DNA of 64,000 nucleotides from Eucalyptus grandis (taxonomy: Eukaryota; Streptophyta; Magnoliopsida; Myrtales; Myrtaceae). Positions 47,690 through 60,299 of this stretch are shown here, piece after piece. The stretch lies in contig NC_052619.1 of the NCBI RefSeq assembly GCF_016545825.1, forward strand, positions 39,771,682 to 39,835,681, read 5' to 3'. Made by a program: the position numbers and the translations under genes. The notes under the pieces were generated by a model that worked only from the letters and a program-made list of their open reading frames with translations, had not been told where the DNA came from and did not search any database. Position 1 is the first letter of the stretch, and each line of letters begins with the position of its first letter.

Positions 47690-48345
47690 AAAAAAAACTG
47701 TTTGGTAATTTTTTTGTTCTCCGAGAATAGATTTGGAATAGAATAAATAAGTAGTAAAAAAAAAAAGTTAATTCTTTGATCTCGGAAACAACTCTAGAAT
47801 CAAGCCAAACTATGTTTTTTCTTTTTCCTTTTTTCTTTTCTTCTTTTCCTTTCCTTTTCTCTTCTTCTTCCTCTAGCTAGTCACAAAAATATAATAAAAT
47901 TATTAAAAAATTAAAATAAAATTTGAAAAATATAATAAAATTATATTAAAATATGACAAAATTATATAATAAAACTAAAAAAATATCTAAAAAAATAATT
48001 AAATTATTTAATAAATTGTATAATGAAATTATAAAATTAAAAGAAATTTTAAAAATATGATAAAATTTTACAATAAATTAAAAAATAAAATAAAATTTTA
48101 TAATAAACTTATTTAAAAATTAAAGAGAAAAATATAATGAGAGTATTAAAAATTTAAAGAAATTCTAAGACATAAAAATCTAAGGGTCATATCAAATGCA
48201 TTTCTATTTTGGGAATAGAAATTTTAGGCAATTGCTAAATATTTTAAATGCTTAGAAACTTCTCTAGGGAATAGAATCGAAAAAATCATTTTTGAGCAAA
48301 AATTATTCTTGAGAACAGAATGATTATCAGCGCACTCTTAGTTTG
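47690..48345. mobile_element. MITE with GTTTGGTAAT-type ends and AT-rich core
   Basis: The left end (TTTGGTAATTTTTTTGTTCT, then CCGAGAATAG) pairs with the complement of the right end (CTGATAATCATTCTGTTCTC, then AAGAATAA). The core at 47880-48190 is almost pure A/T with repeated AAATTATAAAA words. No clear target duplication. Confidence 0.5.
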
Positions 48346-48606
48346 CGAGTCAGATCTATGGTTGATCTCAATTTTGAAAATAAGTCAATGAGACAGGTCC
48401 AAGGAGAGAAGAATCGAGACGTGTCGAGTTTGGGCTCCACCCACAATATGTAAAATGTTATTCGACTAACCAAATAAGGTTATTCGAACAACCAAAACTA
48501 GAGATGATAGGAATTCGATCTGTTTGAGGAATAGTTATAAACCTTAAGCAATTCTAAACTTGATTAAGTACTTAAGGAGAAACATTCAAAGATTTGGTCT
48601 TTGGAA

Positions 48607-48931
48607 AGGGAATTTGTCCAATCGAGTCTTAAACTTATATTATATAGATGTCAACTTAATCTGAACTTTCCAATTTTGCCAAAATTCAAACCTTCGAGCA
48701 AATTTCCGATATAGTTCTTTCAACCAATTTCGCTATGAATCGTGGACGTGACGTGACAATATGTTATGTAGGATGGCTAGCGAAAATTAGTAAAATTTCG
48801 GTGAAAATTAACTAGAATGACTAAATTGAAATTGCACCTAAAGTTTAGAACTAAATTAGTAAAATTTAAATGTTTATAACTAAATTGACATTCTTATAGT
48901 ATGTTTAGGACTGATTTGGTAATTTTCATGT
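48607..48931. mobile_element. Short MITE related in ends to 45164-45964
   Basis: Left GGAATTTGTCCAATCGAGTC and complemented right GAAAATTACCAAATCAGTCC run parallel for about 50 bases, with the AGTC.TAAAC phrase also seen at 45900-45920. About 325 bases, noncoding. Confidence 0.5.
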
Positions 48932-49490
48932 ATTGAGAAAGAAGAAAATTATGGAGAAGTGAGGGTAGTTAAGTATAGAAATGCACGGACGCTCAAGTAA
49001 GGCCAAAACCCTACCAGATTTTTGTCTTGATTTCTTAGTATTCATTGCAATGTCTTGCGATTCAGTTTGAGTTTCAAGTTAATTAGTGATTCGTAACGTG
49101 TTTGTGATTATTAATGTACAAACTTTAATGGCTTTTGTATTCATCGCAACATTTTGAGCGTCACTTGAACAAACTCAGTTCAATTTCAATTCTTGTAATG
49201 TTTGCTTTCCGGTGCCGTGTTGTTTTTCTTATGCTCTTTATCTTCCTTGTGTTGCATCAAATTCCCTTTAATTTCAGGCAAGGTATCTAATTTTTGCTCT
49301 CGACCGCACTTAATTTCCTTTAATTTTGAGTTGTTTCCTCTTATGCAACCTATCTAGAGCGATTTTGCTCCAACAGATATGACAAGTTGTATTGTAGTTA
49401 TGACAAAACAAAGTTTGAGTACGATGTACAATGTTGGAAGACCGGTTCTCGAAGATCCATAGGATTTTTGCACATTTACAATAAGATAAT
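48932..49490. other. Intergenic, nothing recognised
   Basis: T-rich DNA with no ORF of note, no repeats with termini and no RNA gene visible. Confidence 0.5.
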
Positions 49491-49504
49491 GGTTTAGGAG
49501 GATA

Positions 49505-49698
49505 TCAACTGGGATACGCCTTGGTGGCCATCCTTTAAATCATGAAAGGGGGAGATGTGAAGGGTTTAAATCTCCACCTTTTCGGGGGATGGGGTGGGGA
49601 CGCGTAAGTTTCGAAGTGAGTTTCACTCCCACGCTACGCAAAAAGTCCGAGAGTGAGTATAGAGTAGGAATATAATAGGACTAACAAAAAAAAAAAAA
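49505..49698 (+). mobile_element. tRNA-derived SINE
   Basis: A perfect 14 bp duplication GGTTTAGGAGGATA (49491-49504 and 49699-49712) flanks a 194-base unit with an A-tail (49686-49698). The head contains a plausible pol III A box (CGCCTTGGTGG, about 49517) and B box (GGTTTAAATCTCC, about 49564), in the spacing expected for a tRNA-derived SINE. Confidence 0.8.
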
Positions 49699-50065
49699 GG
49701 TTTAGGAGGATAATGGCAGTTCATGTCCTTCGAACTATTTTTCTCTGTTGATATCATCCTCGACATTTTCCATTAATCTCTTGAATCTCCCCCTCTCACA
49801 TAAACATCAACTTACAACAATATCCACCGATAATGACTGGCGCGAGTGGTGGATAGCTATATCCATTCAATCTTGTCATCGTTCTAAATCTTTTGCACTT
49901 CAGAGCCATGACTAAATGGGTCGCCAGTGTTTGAAAAAGATCAATCTCTGGGCTGTTGATTAGTACACGCTTTATTGCAAAATGATATTTCTTATGACGC
50001 ACGATAATTATTCTATTTTTAACTATAAATATTTATCTGTTCCTAAAAATGGTTTGGAACATAAT

Positions 50066-50352
50066 TCTATTTGGTAATGCAATTTTATTTTTCTATTTCT
50101 GGAATAAATTTGTAGTCTAGGAATAGGTTTGAATTAGAAGTGAGAAATACAATTTTTTTACTTCTTTATTTTTGGAATAAAATGAGACATAAAAATTATT
50201 CTTATCGCTCGTTCTTACTACTAGCCGGCCATTGGTTGCTTATCGCTCACCATCCGCCATTGCTAGTCGTTTGGCCTTGTCCGCCCAAGAGGGAAAAATT
50301 TTGTTTTTCTATATTTCGGGAACATAAATCATTTTCATTATCAAACGCATAT
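50066..50352. mobile_element. Small MITE with TTTGGTAAT/TTTGATAAT ends
   Basis: The left end (CTATTTGGTAATGCAATTTT) and the complement of the right end (GCGTTTGATAATGAAAATGA) are similar. A short GC-richer middle contains GCCGGCC. No target duplication could be fixed. Confidence 0.4.
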
Positions 50353-53042
50353 TTTAATCGAAACTCATCCGAGGAATAACAACAATAGATTTCTTGAACA
50401 TAATAGTTATCATTTGCTCCCTTAATAGAGCGAAAATGAAGGTGTCGACGGCCGGATGGGAGGAATTAAAAACAAAAACGAGTCGAAATCAGCTACGGTA
50501 ACTTGATGATCTCTCGCCTTAATTTTTTAGGAAGAAGCTCTCTTGGTAAAAGATAGCTAGCACAAACTAACCTTTTTTTTTTAATCAAAGAAAATTGTAC
50601 TTCTTACTTAAAAGATACAAAAGTACATAGTGTTCATGACAAAATAAATCAAAATAGAGCATGAATACTGAAAAACAAAGCCAAATGCAGAACACAAGGA
50701 GAATTGATAAGCATTTGCAAAGTTAAGCACAAACTCATTCCATATTAATAGATTTGTCAAAAAAATTGGCAGTCGATCACTAGATCTCATGTTTTTGTCG
50801 GTTATGAGCACATATTGCAAATTCCCTCTTAAAAATTACTACATTGCCGGTTAGCGATATGTACCTAAATTCAACTCCTTCTACGCCAAAGTCATACGGA
50901 AACAACCATACTAGGTTAAATAAACAAAATGTAGAGGAGAAAATATTCGTAATCCAACTAGATGTTAAAGCTCCTACGATCATCATTGAGATTGGAGATA
51001 GAGAATCTGTATAACAACAGAGTAGAGAGGCATCAAATCCACAAAAGCATATTTATTTAACTCCTAGATCTAGATCGGTAGAAGAAGATAGCACCCAAAT
51101 CTAGAACTAGATCAAGAGAGTTTAAATTCTCAAATTGAGAACTAGACCGGGAGAAGGAAACTCCTAAATCTAAATTGAGAGAGAAGAAAAAGTAAGAAAA
51201 GAACAATGAAACACAAACAAAATCAACTCCCCCACGGCTGAAGGTTGAAGAAGACAATGGGGAAAGAGAGAGGAGACAAAAAAGACTTCTTCAGCAGCAC
51301 AGACTAACTTGGCAGTGCAATTCCCTAGGACATTTCAAGCTCGAGTTTTGCGGGTCCTTATCTTTTTAGAGATTGAAAGGATTTATCATTTATGAAGCTT
51401 AGTCAATCAGTTTCTTCGAATTATGTATAAAAAGCCAGTCCCTGTGGATTGATTCTCAATTTTTTTTAGTGTAAGCCAGTTTTGTATCTGTATAAATGTT
51501 TTTCGTCCGTCAGAAAAGAAAAAAGATGCTACTGAAAAGGGCCAGAAAAGTATGACTGCTTCGTGTAGATTTAGACAACGAAAGTAGTTAATAAAAGGCA
51601 ACCCAGCAAAATTTCACCAATATTGGATGGTGTTGCAGCACTCCTTTTGTCCTTCATTGGCCAAACTGACAAACCTTCTCGATCAGACGTGAATCAGCAA
51701 AGTTCCATCAATATAGGATGGTACTAGAGCACTTCCTGTTTTCCATATTATTGACCAAACTGACTAATCTTCGCAATCAGACGTTAATGGAAGCGATGGA
51801 AAATGAAAGTGTCAGAAATTCTATAATAAAATTTGATGACTGTTAAAAAACCCAGTGAATCTGCCTGAACAGAGGATCGATGTTGCCGAATTAGGAGAGC
51901 CTTCAATTGTGTAGGCCTCGGTCAAATGAAAGTTACTTTCTCATGATAACAGGGATCAGGATCATAGGGCCATATTCACTTCTCATTAATAATGCTAGTT
52001 CATGTGAATTTATGATTTCACCATTTTATTAAGGTTTCGTATCACAGAGCTATTAAACACGGGGAAATTTTTTCTGTAATTTGACTTAACGGCTGAAAAT
52101 TGGTAAGAGCCGAAAAAATTATTAATCTGATCGCCTTTTGCCTCGTTTGGACCTTGGAATTAAACTACTGAAGGAATGGGAGTCCTAATATTGGAATTTC
52201 CAAGTTTGGAGGAACTTGGTCATAAGTTGAATCTTGCAACTGAAATATCTGGTACTTAGATTTCCATTCCGTGAGGAATGCAATTCTAGATGAATCAAAG
52301 GATCAATGAATTTGTGTGGAAGTGATGAACTCCTTCCCTACTACTGGCCTTTCATGATTTTTAGGAAGAGTGGCAATGCATATTGGTAAGCAAAGGCATT
52401 GATCCGGAAGGATGTGTCATGATAAATTTTGTAGGACTGATGCAATGTATGCATTTTATTTGTTGAATCAAACTGCAACTGGAATAGCCTAAAGTTGAAT
52501 CAAATTGCATTTTGTGTAGACTCGCTCTCTGAACGAGAAACTAGTCGAGGAAACACCCCAGTAGCATGAAGTCACTCCTGATAAGTTGGTCAACTCTTCT
52601 ACTCATCCCCAGCATATTCAATTCTTCTTCCATTTGGTCTTCTCAATGAAATTAACCTTAGGACATACCGAACTAACATTGCAATGACCGCTTTGTGAGT
52701 TTCTATCATATCCAGAGAAAGACGTCATGTGTTTGAACTAATCAAAATCGGAATAAAACTGCAATCTTGTTCACAATTATGAGATTCAATGACCAATAAA
52801 GCTTCAAATAAGAAAAATGCATCTGGGCCTAGACAAAGTTTTCAGCAAATAACCCTCATTTTACATGCTTCAAGTCAAGCTCGTTTGCAGTTGTGGATAC
52901 ACATGAAAACAAGCGAAGGCCTATGTTAGATCTTCAGCACTTTTATTTCCAGCCTATTTAGATCTTGTCCCTCTACCAAGCTCTGCAAGCAATATTACAC
53001 CTCACGAGCTCTGAGCTCACCCTTTCAACAGTCTGAAAACCT
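50353..53042. other. Intergenic; no gene recognised
   Basis: No ORF with a known domain. A stretch at 51057-51200 repeats CTAGATCTAGA/AATCTAGAACTAGA words. The part nearest 53042 is the likely 3' UTR of the transporter gene. Confidence 0.45.
51606..51787. repeat. Old tandem duplication, about 90 bp unit
   Basis: The units from about 51608 and about 51702 share CA(A)TAT.GGATGGT, GCACT(C/T)C, CCAAACTGAC and ATCAGACGT. Roughly one fifth of positions differ. Confidence 0.65.
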
Positions 53043-53626
53043 CTAGAAAACTCAAAGAATGTCGCTACTGCAAACAAGAAACAGCACTCCACCCAAATAG
53101 CCAACCTGTTTGAAAACGCGAATGACAAAAACCAGTTAAAGTCAAATCAAGTGAATTTTCTTTGAGCATGGATCCTTTTCATAACGTGCAGCAAATACAA
53201 ACATTGAGACCACTAGGAGCAAAATATGACCATTATTCATCTAGCTATAGGCAGTACAGTGCACATTTTAGGCCTGATGCGTTGGTACCAAAAATATACT
53301 GCATAATGAAGTAGAACCTTTTCAAACCAAGAGCAACAAGTACACAACTGGAATTCTTTGATCTTTTCCAAAGTGGAAATTGGGAACACATACTTCTGCA
53401 TTTAGATTGCGAATGTACTATAACACAGAAAGGGTAGTCAAATAGCAGGCCACCAAGAAGATGGCATATTCTGGCCCCCATTCATGCTGTAACCCTTAAC
53501 CACTTACTCAACCGTTGATGCAAGTGAATGAGTTAAGCATCATCAGCAGGCATATGTTGAGACACATGGGAGTATATATATGGTGCAGGATAGAGGATCC
53601 ACATCCTGATGCTTAGAGTGCAAGTC

Positions 53627-53657
<31 letters not shown>

Positions 53658-56600
53658 ATTGTCACTATTCGGATTTGCATCAAACTCACAAGCTTCTCAG
53701 ATATGTAGTTGGCTAGAAATGCACCCCCAAGAATCGCAATAGACGTCGCCACAAGGTGTCCAACAATAGCTCCACTCACCCAACACCCCATGGGGACTGG
53801 ATGTGAACGAGGAAGATATTATCAGGATATATCGGCCAACATCTATAGGATTGCACAGCAGTATAATTAAAACCTAGCTGACCTGTGCTGCTGAGGGCTA
53901 TTGTAGCAAGCATTGACCGATCTCCCCATTCCTGATTGCAGTTTAAAGCTCAGAAGACATATTTATCAGAGGAATGACCATTCAAAGTACCAACATTAAT
54001 ATTACAAGTACTAAAAAGAGGAAAAAGGATCTCCATCTCCACAGTATGTGTACACAATATTGATAAAGAACATAGTAAATACAGATTTCATTAGGCAGTC
54101 AACGACCAAATGCTGTAGAACACCAAAACAAGCCAAGACAGGTTCTTCAATGGCAATGTAAAATTTTCTGGTGGCAAATTTAACAATTTCATTGAATGCA
54201 GTGAAGGAAAAACAATCTGCATCTTCTACTTTGGACGAAATATTGGACCAGTAGAAGAATGAAAGATGCTTACAGCAAAGAATACGAGGCTGAAGGACTT
54301 CCAGACAATCTCAAGAGGATTTGAAAGCCGTTTGGAGACCTAATAAACATATTGAATCAAATCAGGTACCACAAACTTTCTTAAACGCCAAAACCTATAA
54401 GATAGCATGCTGAGAAATAGATCAGCAAATAGCCAAGTGAGAAAATGTATATCCAGTGAAGGATCACAAGGAAGTAAGCATCTAATTAAAAAATAACCTT
54501 TTCTTTTACAAGCTCTTCAGCTTGACGTATTCATCTAGTTCAGGACTGCTCTTCTCTCCACTCTTATCTACATTTGACGGAATATCCATGCATCTTTTAT
54601 TGATTTGAGACCAAAGAATATAAGCAAAGTCACAGCAGCATATTCCCCAATTGGTAAGGCTGTTTCAATGATCACATAGAGCAGAGACATGAAAACTCTT
54701 GTAAGAAAAGAGCCAAAGGATCAAATGGATTCTCAATCATGCCAAGGAAAGACAAGTTGCAGAGACAACTAGTAAATTCAATAATTGATAGTTATGTGCA
54801 TCCAAGTTGATGCAAGTGAAGTTCAAACAGATGATTTTTACAATAAAATACTGCCAAACACATAAGTCTTCAAGATTAAATTATCATTTACACTAAAAAT
54901 GTCAGGAATGTTGATTTTTCTTTCCCAAATCTCTAATTAATCCTAAAATGCATTGCACATGCCTAAGCATGGATCGCAAAGGGAATTGCTTATTTAGTAT
55001 CCCCTCGTTTGGTATCTCAACCCTACATTAGTCTGTGATGCACAGACAAAAGTTCAGACTTGAAGTAATGAGAAGCTATCAGCATCAACATGTGGCAGAA
55101 ATTTCATATGTACAAGTAACATTCACTTGACAGGTGAATTTAATTCAGTTAAGGATAAGAAATCTCTCTGTGCTTTAATCAGAGCATGTTAAGAGACTGA
55201 ACTGCACCATAAGTCTCCTTTTAGTATAAACAGGTGTGTATGAGAAACCTCTGTGGCAGAACATACAAAGGAAACATAACCTTTATCTTTTGTTCACTCT
55301 TTCTCTCCTTTTCTTTCTTTGCCAGGTTATAACATGAATAAAGGCATTGCAACACAAGCCTTTTCAGAGCTCTTCAATCCCAGCCAGGAAGTAGCTAACT
55401 CTCAGGGATTAAAGACTAGCAGAACACCTTTCTCCTGAGGTCTAGCTCTTGATTTGAATTTGCAAGTCCATATCTCAATAGCATAATTTCTACAAGTCCA
55501 AAGCAAGACCGACAGAACGCACATTTGGGATCTTGAGAGTCAACAAGGTCCAGATGTTGGTGAGGAATAAAGCTAATGAGAAATATCAGAAGGTAATGCA
55601 GACATGCCATGACCCCGCCTTGAGTGCTACCAATGTGACAGGCAACTACGTCAATCTGCACCCACATAGTCAATGAAGAAACCATACACTCACCATGGGC
55701 AAAAAATAAACTCTATTTGTGCGAAATTTTTTGATTTCGTATGCTACCATTTAACTAATGACATTGTTTTACAACACAAGTGTAATTTTATCATAGTACA
55801 GAGGATATAATATCACCCAGAAAGTTTAGAGTTTGAGGAAGATATAAATGTCTGATTGGACAGGGGATGTCATGTCATCCATCCTCACTAATAACTATTT
55901 TCAAGTAATGGGAGATGCATGAACTCCAGTTGACCAAAACTGGAGGTATGCAAACATTTACCATTAGTTAAAGCTCATTCTGCTGAGCTAACTCAATTTT
56001 CTCATATCTTTGGAATGATATGGCAGAGATGCACATAATAATTGCTGTTGAAGACATGTATCAAATGTCCAACTTAGTTGCAACCTATAAGATGATACTT
56101 CAAGCACATTCTGTGAGTGTCTCTACTGAAGCTCTTTCAAAGTACATGGACAAGCTGACAGGAAAACATGGAGGAACAGTATAACTTACTAGTCTGGAAC
56201 TGAGCAGGTACTGACTGAAATATCTTTCCAATCACAACAGACAGGATTGTCATTAATGAAAGAGCACCCATTGATCCTAAAAGAACCTGTTCATATATTT
56301 TAAAGAGCATCAGAACATAGAGTTTTTAGACATTCTACTAAAGGCTGTCCATCCCAGCACTAAAATTAGTAAAGAAATTAGTAAAGAAGGTAAACAATCC
56401 TGTAAAATAACAGGATCAAGTTTTCAGTGCTACAATTTATCGCCCATCATGGGCAGAATCCTGTTGAAGCATCTGATATTAGTTCACATGATGAGTAAAT
56501 TCTCTAGTATTATCGAGCAGAAAAAACAAAATTTCGACAGGTGTAAATGATTGGTGAACCTTAGATGATATTTCCTTCATAAGGAGATATTTTCAGGTCA

Positions 56601-56664
56601 AATCTACAGGTCGATAACAATATTAGATAAATTATTCATGCCAAATCAAGTTCTGACACCACTA

Positions 56665-56701
<37 letters not shown>

Positions 56702-57984
56702 CCAGTCCCTTTTTGTATTGCATGGCCAATAGTGCAGCAATGAAGAATGTCTGGGTAACAGGAACAACCATGAGTTAATACATATTTTAAACAGTATCCG
56801 CATTAAGCAAGCATTGACTTCTCTCGTCAAATAAAGTTGATAGATTAAAGAGGTCATATCCTTATAGCAAATGTACAATAAAGATAAAGTAGGTGTTATT
56901 AGCAAAAACACAAATGCACAAGAAAATTCAAATCTTCCAATGAAAATATTTGATTTTCTGGCAGCAGAGATAGGTTAACTAATGAATCAGATTTTACTGA
57001 GACAAAGAAGAGCTCCAAATATATTAAACTTGAGGAACCATGCAATTGACCTCGACAAGAGCCCCAGGCAAAGTCACTTTTGTTTTTAATGCAGAAAAGG
57101 AGATATCATGGAGTGAATGGATACTGCGCTCTAGCATTTCTAGGACCTGAGCAATGACAAGAGATACACAGGCTCGTATTGCATCAGACCATCACAAGCA
57201 CATAGAATGGATAAAGAGGACCTAACCTAGACCAACCATCAAAGGGGGAAGTCAATGCATGTCAACACACAGTGAAATTAGTATCATGCTTAAGTCATAA
57301 GTCATCTAGGTTCAAAATACTTAAGCATGATGCATAGGTGCAACGACTGCATTGCATCATTCTATATTAGCCATATTATTAGATGACAAACTGGTCTCAG
57401 TCTCGTGGATATTTTATGCTTCAATGGCCAATATATCCTCTTTTTGGATCATCGGTCGCATAGGAAGAGCTGGGTTTAGTAATCGATAACACTTTAGTGG
57501 GTAGTCACCTACATCCTCAAGTTGACAAAAGTCCAGACAGGCATTTGTATACAGCCACAGCCCATATGTTATAACTCTTCCGAAGTATTAGTAAAATTTT
57601 GACTAAGAAAGCAAGATATTGCGAAGCAAAAAAAAAAACTAAAAAATTGACATGAGACAATGAATAAGCAGACAGATGAGAATTTCTCATATGAATGGTT
57701 TGTGACAAAAGTATCAGTCTATCCATGATTAACTACCTTATCCCCGATCTCAGAAACAAATATTAATGCGAATGCAGCTGTGAAGCCTGACTTTGCGATC
57801 GCAGCTAATAGTGATGAAGGTCCACCCTTGACAAACGCAATTAATGAAAATACCAAAGTGCATCCAAAGAGAACCAAAGCAACAGAGAGAGGATAAGGAA
57901 TTTGGCCAGGTATCTTCTTGCTGCAAATCACAAAAATAAACACTCATTAATAAAGTTCACAGATTTCTAGCATCACAGTTCAAA

Positions 57985-58055
<71 letters not shown>

Positions 58056-59989
58056 ACATTCAAAACATGAACATTTTTTGTAGCTGAAATTTAAAACACA
58101 GTTTAAGAGACTAAAGTATAGATATTTAGTCACAGCATCACCTATTGCCTGGTCAAACAAAGTTTATTACAATAGGCCAAAAGCTATAATATTGACACAC
58201 ACCAAGCATACTTTCTAAAGGCTTGTTGTTTTCCTGTTTTAGTGAACATATAAAATATTTATAGTTTTAGGTTACAATATACAGATATTCTATACCAATC
58301 CTACAAGGGCTAGAGTTCAAATGTTGAAAGATAGAAAGGGTGGAAGGACAATGCATCTTTCCATAAGATCTTAAAAAGATCATGATAAATAGGACTGCTG
58401 ATCTTTCTAAAAGAGCTTGAACTCAACTCATTCAGATAGCATATCCAGTTTAGCATGCTCCGTGCTACCTCTCAATTCTCATTAATGACGATTTCTCTTC
58501 CCTTCATCTTGACAAACAAACAAGATGCTGAAAGCCCAAATTAGGAATATTATACATGCCTATCCAGTGAAGCTAGAACTTTGTGGATCATTACATTGCA
58601 ATCGCTGCTTTGGATTCATACATCATCACATCCACTCACTATTACTGCAATCTAACAGCAACATATCTAACACATTCTTAGAATCAAAATAATAACCCAT
58701 CATCATCATGAAAGGGATAGGCTATTTAACAAAACAAGATTCTGCAAATATAAATCAGAGAAAAAGGGATCAGCTTTTAATCAATCAGGTAGAACTCACA
58801 TTGTTGATGAACTGCTTCCAGGTGGATTCTCTCCCAAGGCATTCTGATTTTCATTTTCATCCCTACCTTCGTACCCCCGATCCAATACTCACATTGGATG
58901 CTTGCGCTGGAATGTGCTGCATGTTTGTTTCCTTCTTGATAATCCTCTCCATCTAGCTAAAATAAAAAGAAAGATTAGGTTAATCATTATAGTCTGATTC
59001 TCACTAAGCCAACCCAACCAAATGAGCCCGAAATAAAAATAACAAAACTCACGCTAATTTGTCAAAATTAGTGCAGCCCAAAGTCCACAACAATTAGGAA
59101 AAGTATGCAATCTCCTGAAACAAGTGTTTCATGATTATATTTCTCCCCTTACATGGAAAAGTACCAAAATCTTTTGTAACTCTTTTTGGCCCACAAGGAG
59201 TGCCTTTCAACCTCAGTTGCAATATCCATGAAGATAATTTTCAGGAAGCTTAAAATTTTCAGTATAACGTTATTGTGGTCATTCAGCGATTTGGAGGGGA
59301 GGAGAAGAATCATACAGTTTTCAGGGTCCAGAATATAACAAAGATCTCATGAAATTGCATATGCTAAAAAGCTGCCATCTTCTTTTCATACTTACTCATC
59401 CGTTTCTTTCCTGTACTTCATATATCGTTCAAAAATCTCTGCAGCTCGAGGAAATATTACAAAAAATAGTTTCTAGAAACACTGGCTTCGATAAACCCCA
59501 GTGATTGTACACCCATCGCTTAATCGGCTTAAAATATTAACTATAAAAGGGGAAAGATCTATCATCTCATCAGCAATAAGCTCCATATAAATCGGACAAC
59601 ACCAATCATAAGGACAAAGATGCCGAAACTTCGCTCAGTTCTCACCACAGAAGCTTGACTGCAAAAGGGTAAGCATCAAACTATGAATCTCAACTCAAAG
59701 TCTTCCTTTTTCTACAAAAACTTGACCCCAATTTAGCCGTCCTACGAAGAATCGATTGCATCCGGATGTTATCTTTTTCGCACCCGCAGTTATGTTCCCA
59801 TAACATTTTGCAGACACTATAAACGACTGAAGACCAAGGAAAGAAGGTACGAGAAAAAGAGGAAAACTCACGAGAATACGAGGTTTGAACTGTGGGCGAC
59901 GTCGCAGTGCAAGGCAACGAGTCCACACCAACTAACAAGGGAAGCTTCACTCCCGAAATTAAAGGTCTACGAAGCACCGGACCCTTCAT
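53043..59989 (-). CDS. CMT1: Chloroplast envelope Mn2+/Ca2+ transporter, GDT1-like protein 2 (CMT1/BICAT2 type)
   Basis: A UPF0016 (TMEM165/GDT1) transporter. The Arabidopsis orthologue imports manganese across the chloroplast envelope. Exons on the minus strand: 59989-59872 (N-terminus, MKGPVLRRPLISGVKLPLLV, a likely transit peptide), 58956-58800, 57920-57737, 56750-56703, 56286-56190, 54659-54498, 54339-54274, 53931-53883, 53796-53690 and 53105-53043. An additional small exon between the first two cannot be excluded. The first signature is FVSEIGDK joined across an intron to TFFIAALLAM, and the second is EWGDRSMLA. Also present are GSMGALSLMTILSVVIGKIF and GHLVATSIAILGGAFLANYI. At least six indels break exons, for example CCCCC at 58874-58878, two in 54498-54659 and two in the last exon, yet the protein continues in another frame each time. 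This suggests assembly error rather than a pseudogene. Confidence 0.9.
53627..53655. repeat. (GA)n microsatellite in CMT1 intron
   Basis: About 14 GA units just beyond the 53690 exon boundary. Confidence 0.9.
56671..56698. repeat. (GA)n microsatellite in CMT1 intron
   Basis: Fourteen GA units ending five bases from the 56703 exon edge, immediately after its splice donor on the minus strand. Confidence 0.9.
57989..58052. repeat. Compound (GT)n(GA)n microsatellite in CMT1 intron
   Basis: About 14 GT units followed by 18 GA units, 64 bases, likely polymorphic in length. Confidence 0.92.
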
Positions 59990-60264
59990 TATCTCTCTTT
60001 TGTTCTTGCTTGTGGCAGCAAGCTAACACAGTTCCATCAGCAATTCCAAGAAAAGAGGAAGATACCCTTCTCGGCTTTCGAAATTCTCAGCTCAAGAATT
60101 CTCAGGACTTTTGACTGCGATTTATCTCACCGCGTTCTTCCAAATATGGTGGTTTCACCGGCTTGGCCTCGGCAAATGCAATGCGTTTGGTTGCAGTATC
60201 GCGTTCTCTGTTTCCCAGCTGATAAAAATTTCTCCTTTGGGGAGTTGGGGGTGATTTTGCTTGC

Positions 60265-60270
60265 CACGTG
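60265..60270. promoter_or_regulatory. G-box upstream of CMT1
   Basis: The palindrome CACGTG lies 276 bases upstream of the CMT1 start codon in the context GCCACGTGTG, a typical bZIP/bHLH (including light-response) binding site. Function is inferred from sequence only. Confidence 0.4.
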
Positions 60271-60299
60271 TGCAGTGGGCGATGGATTGGGGCAAGAGC

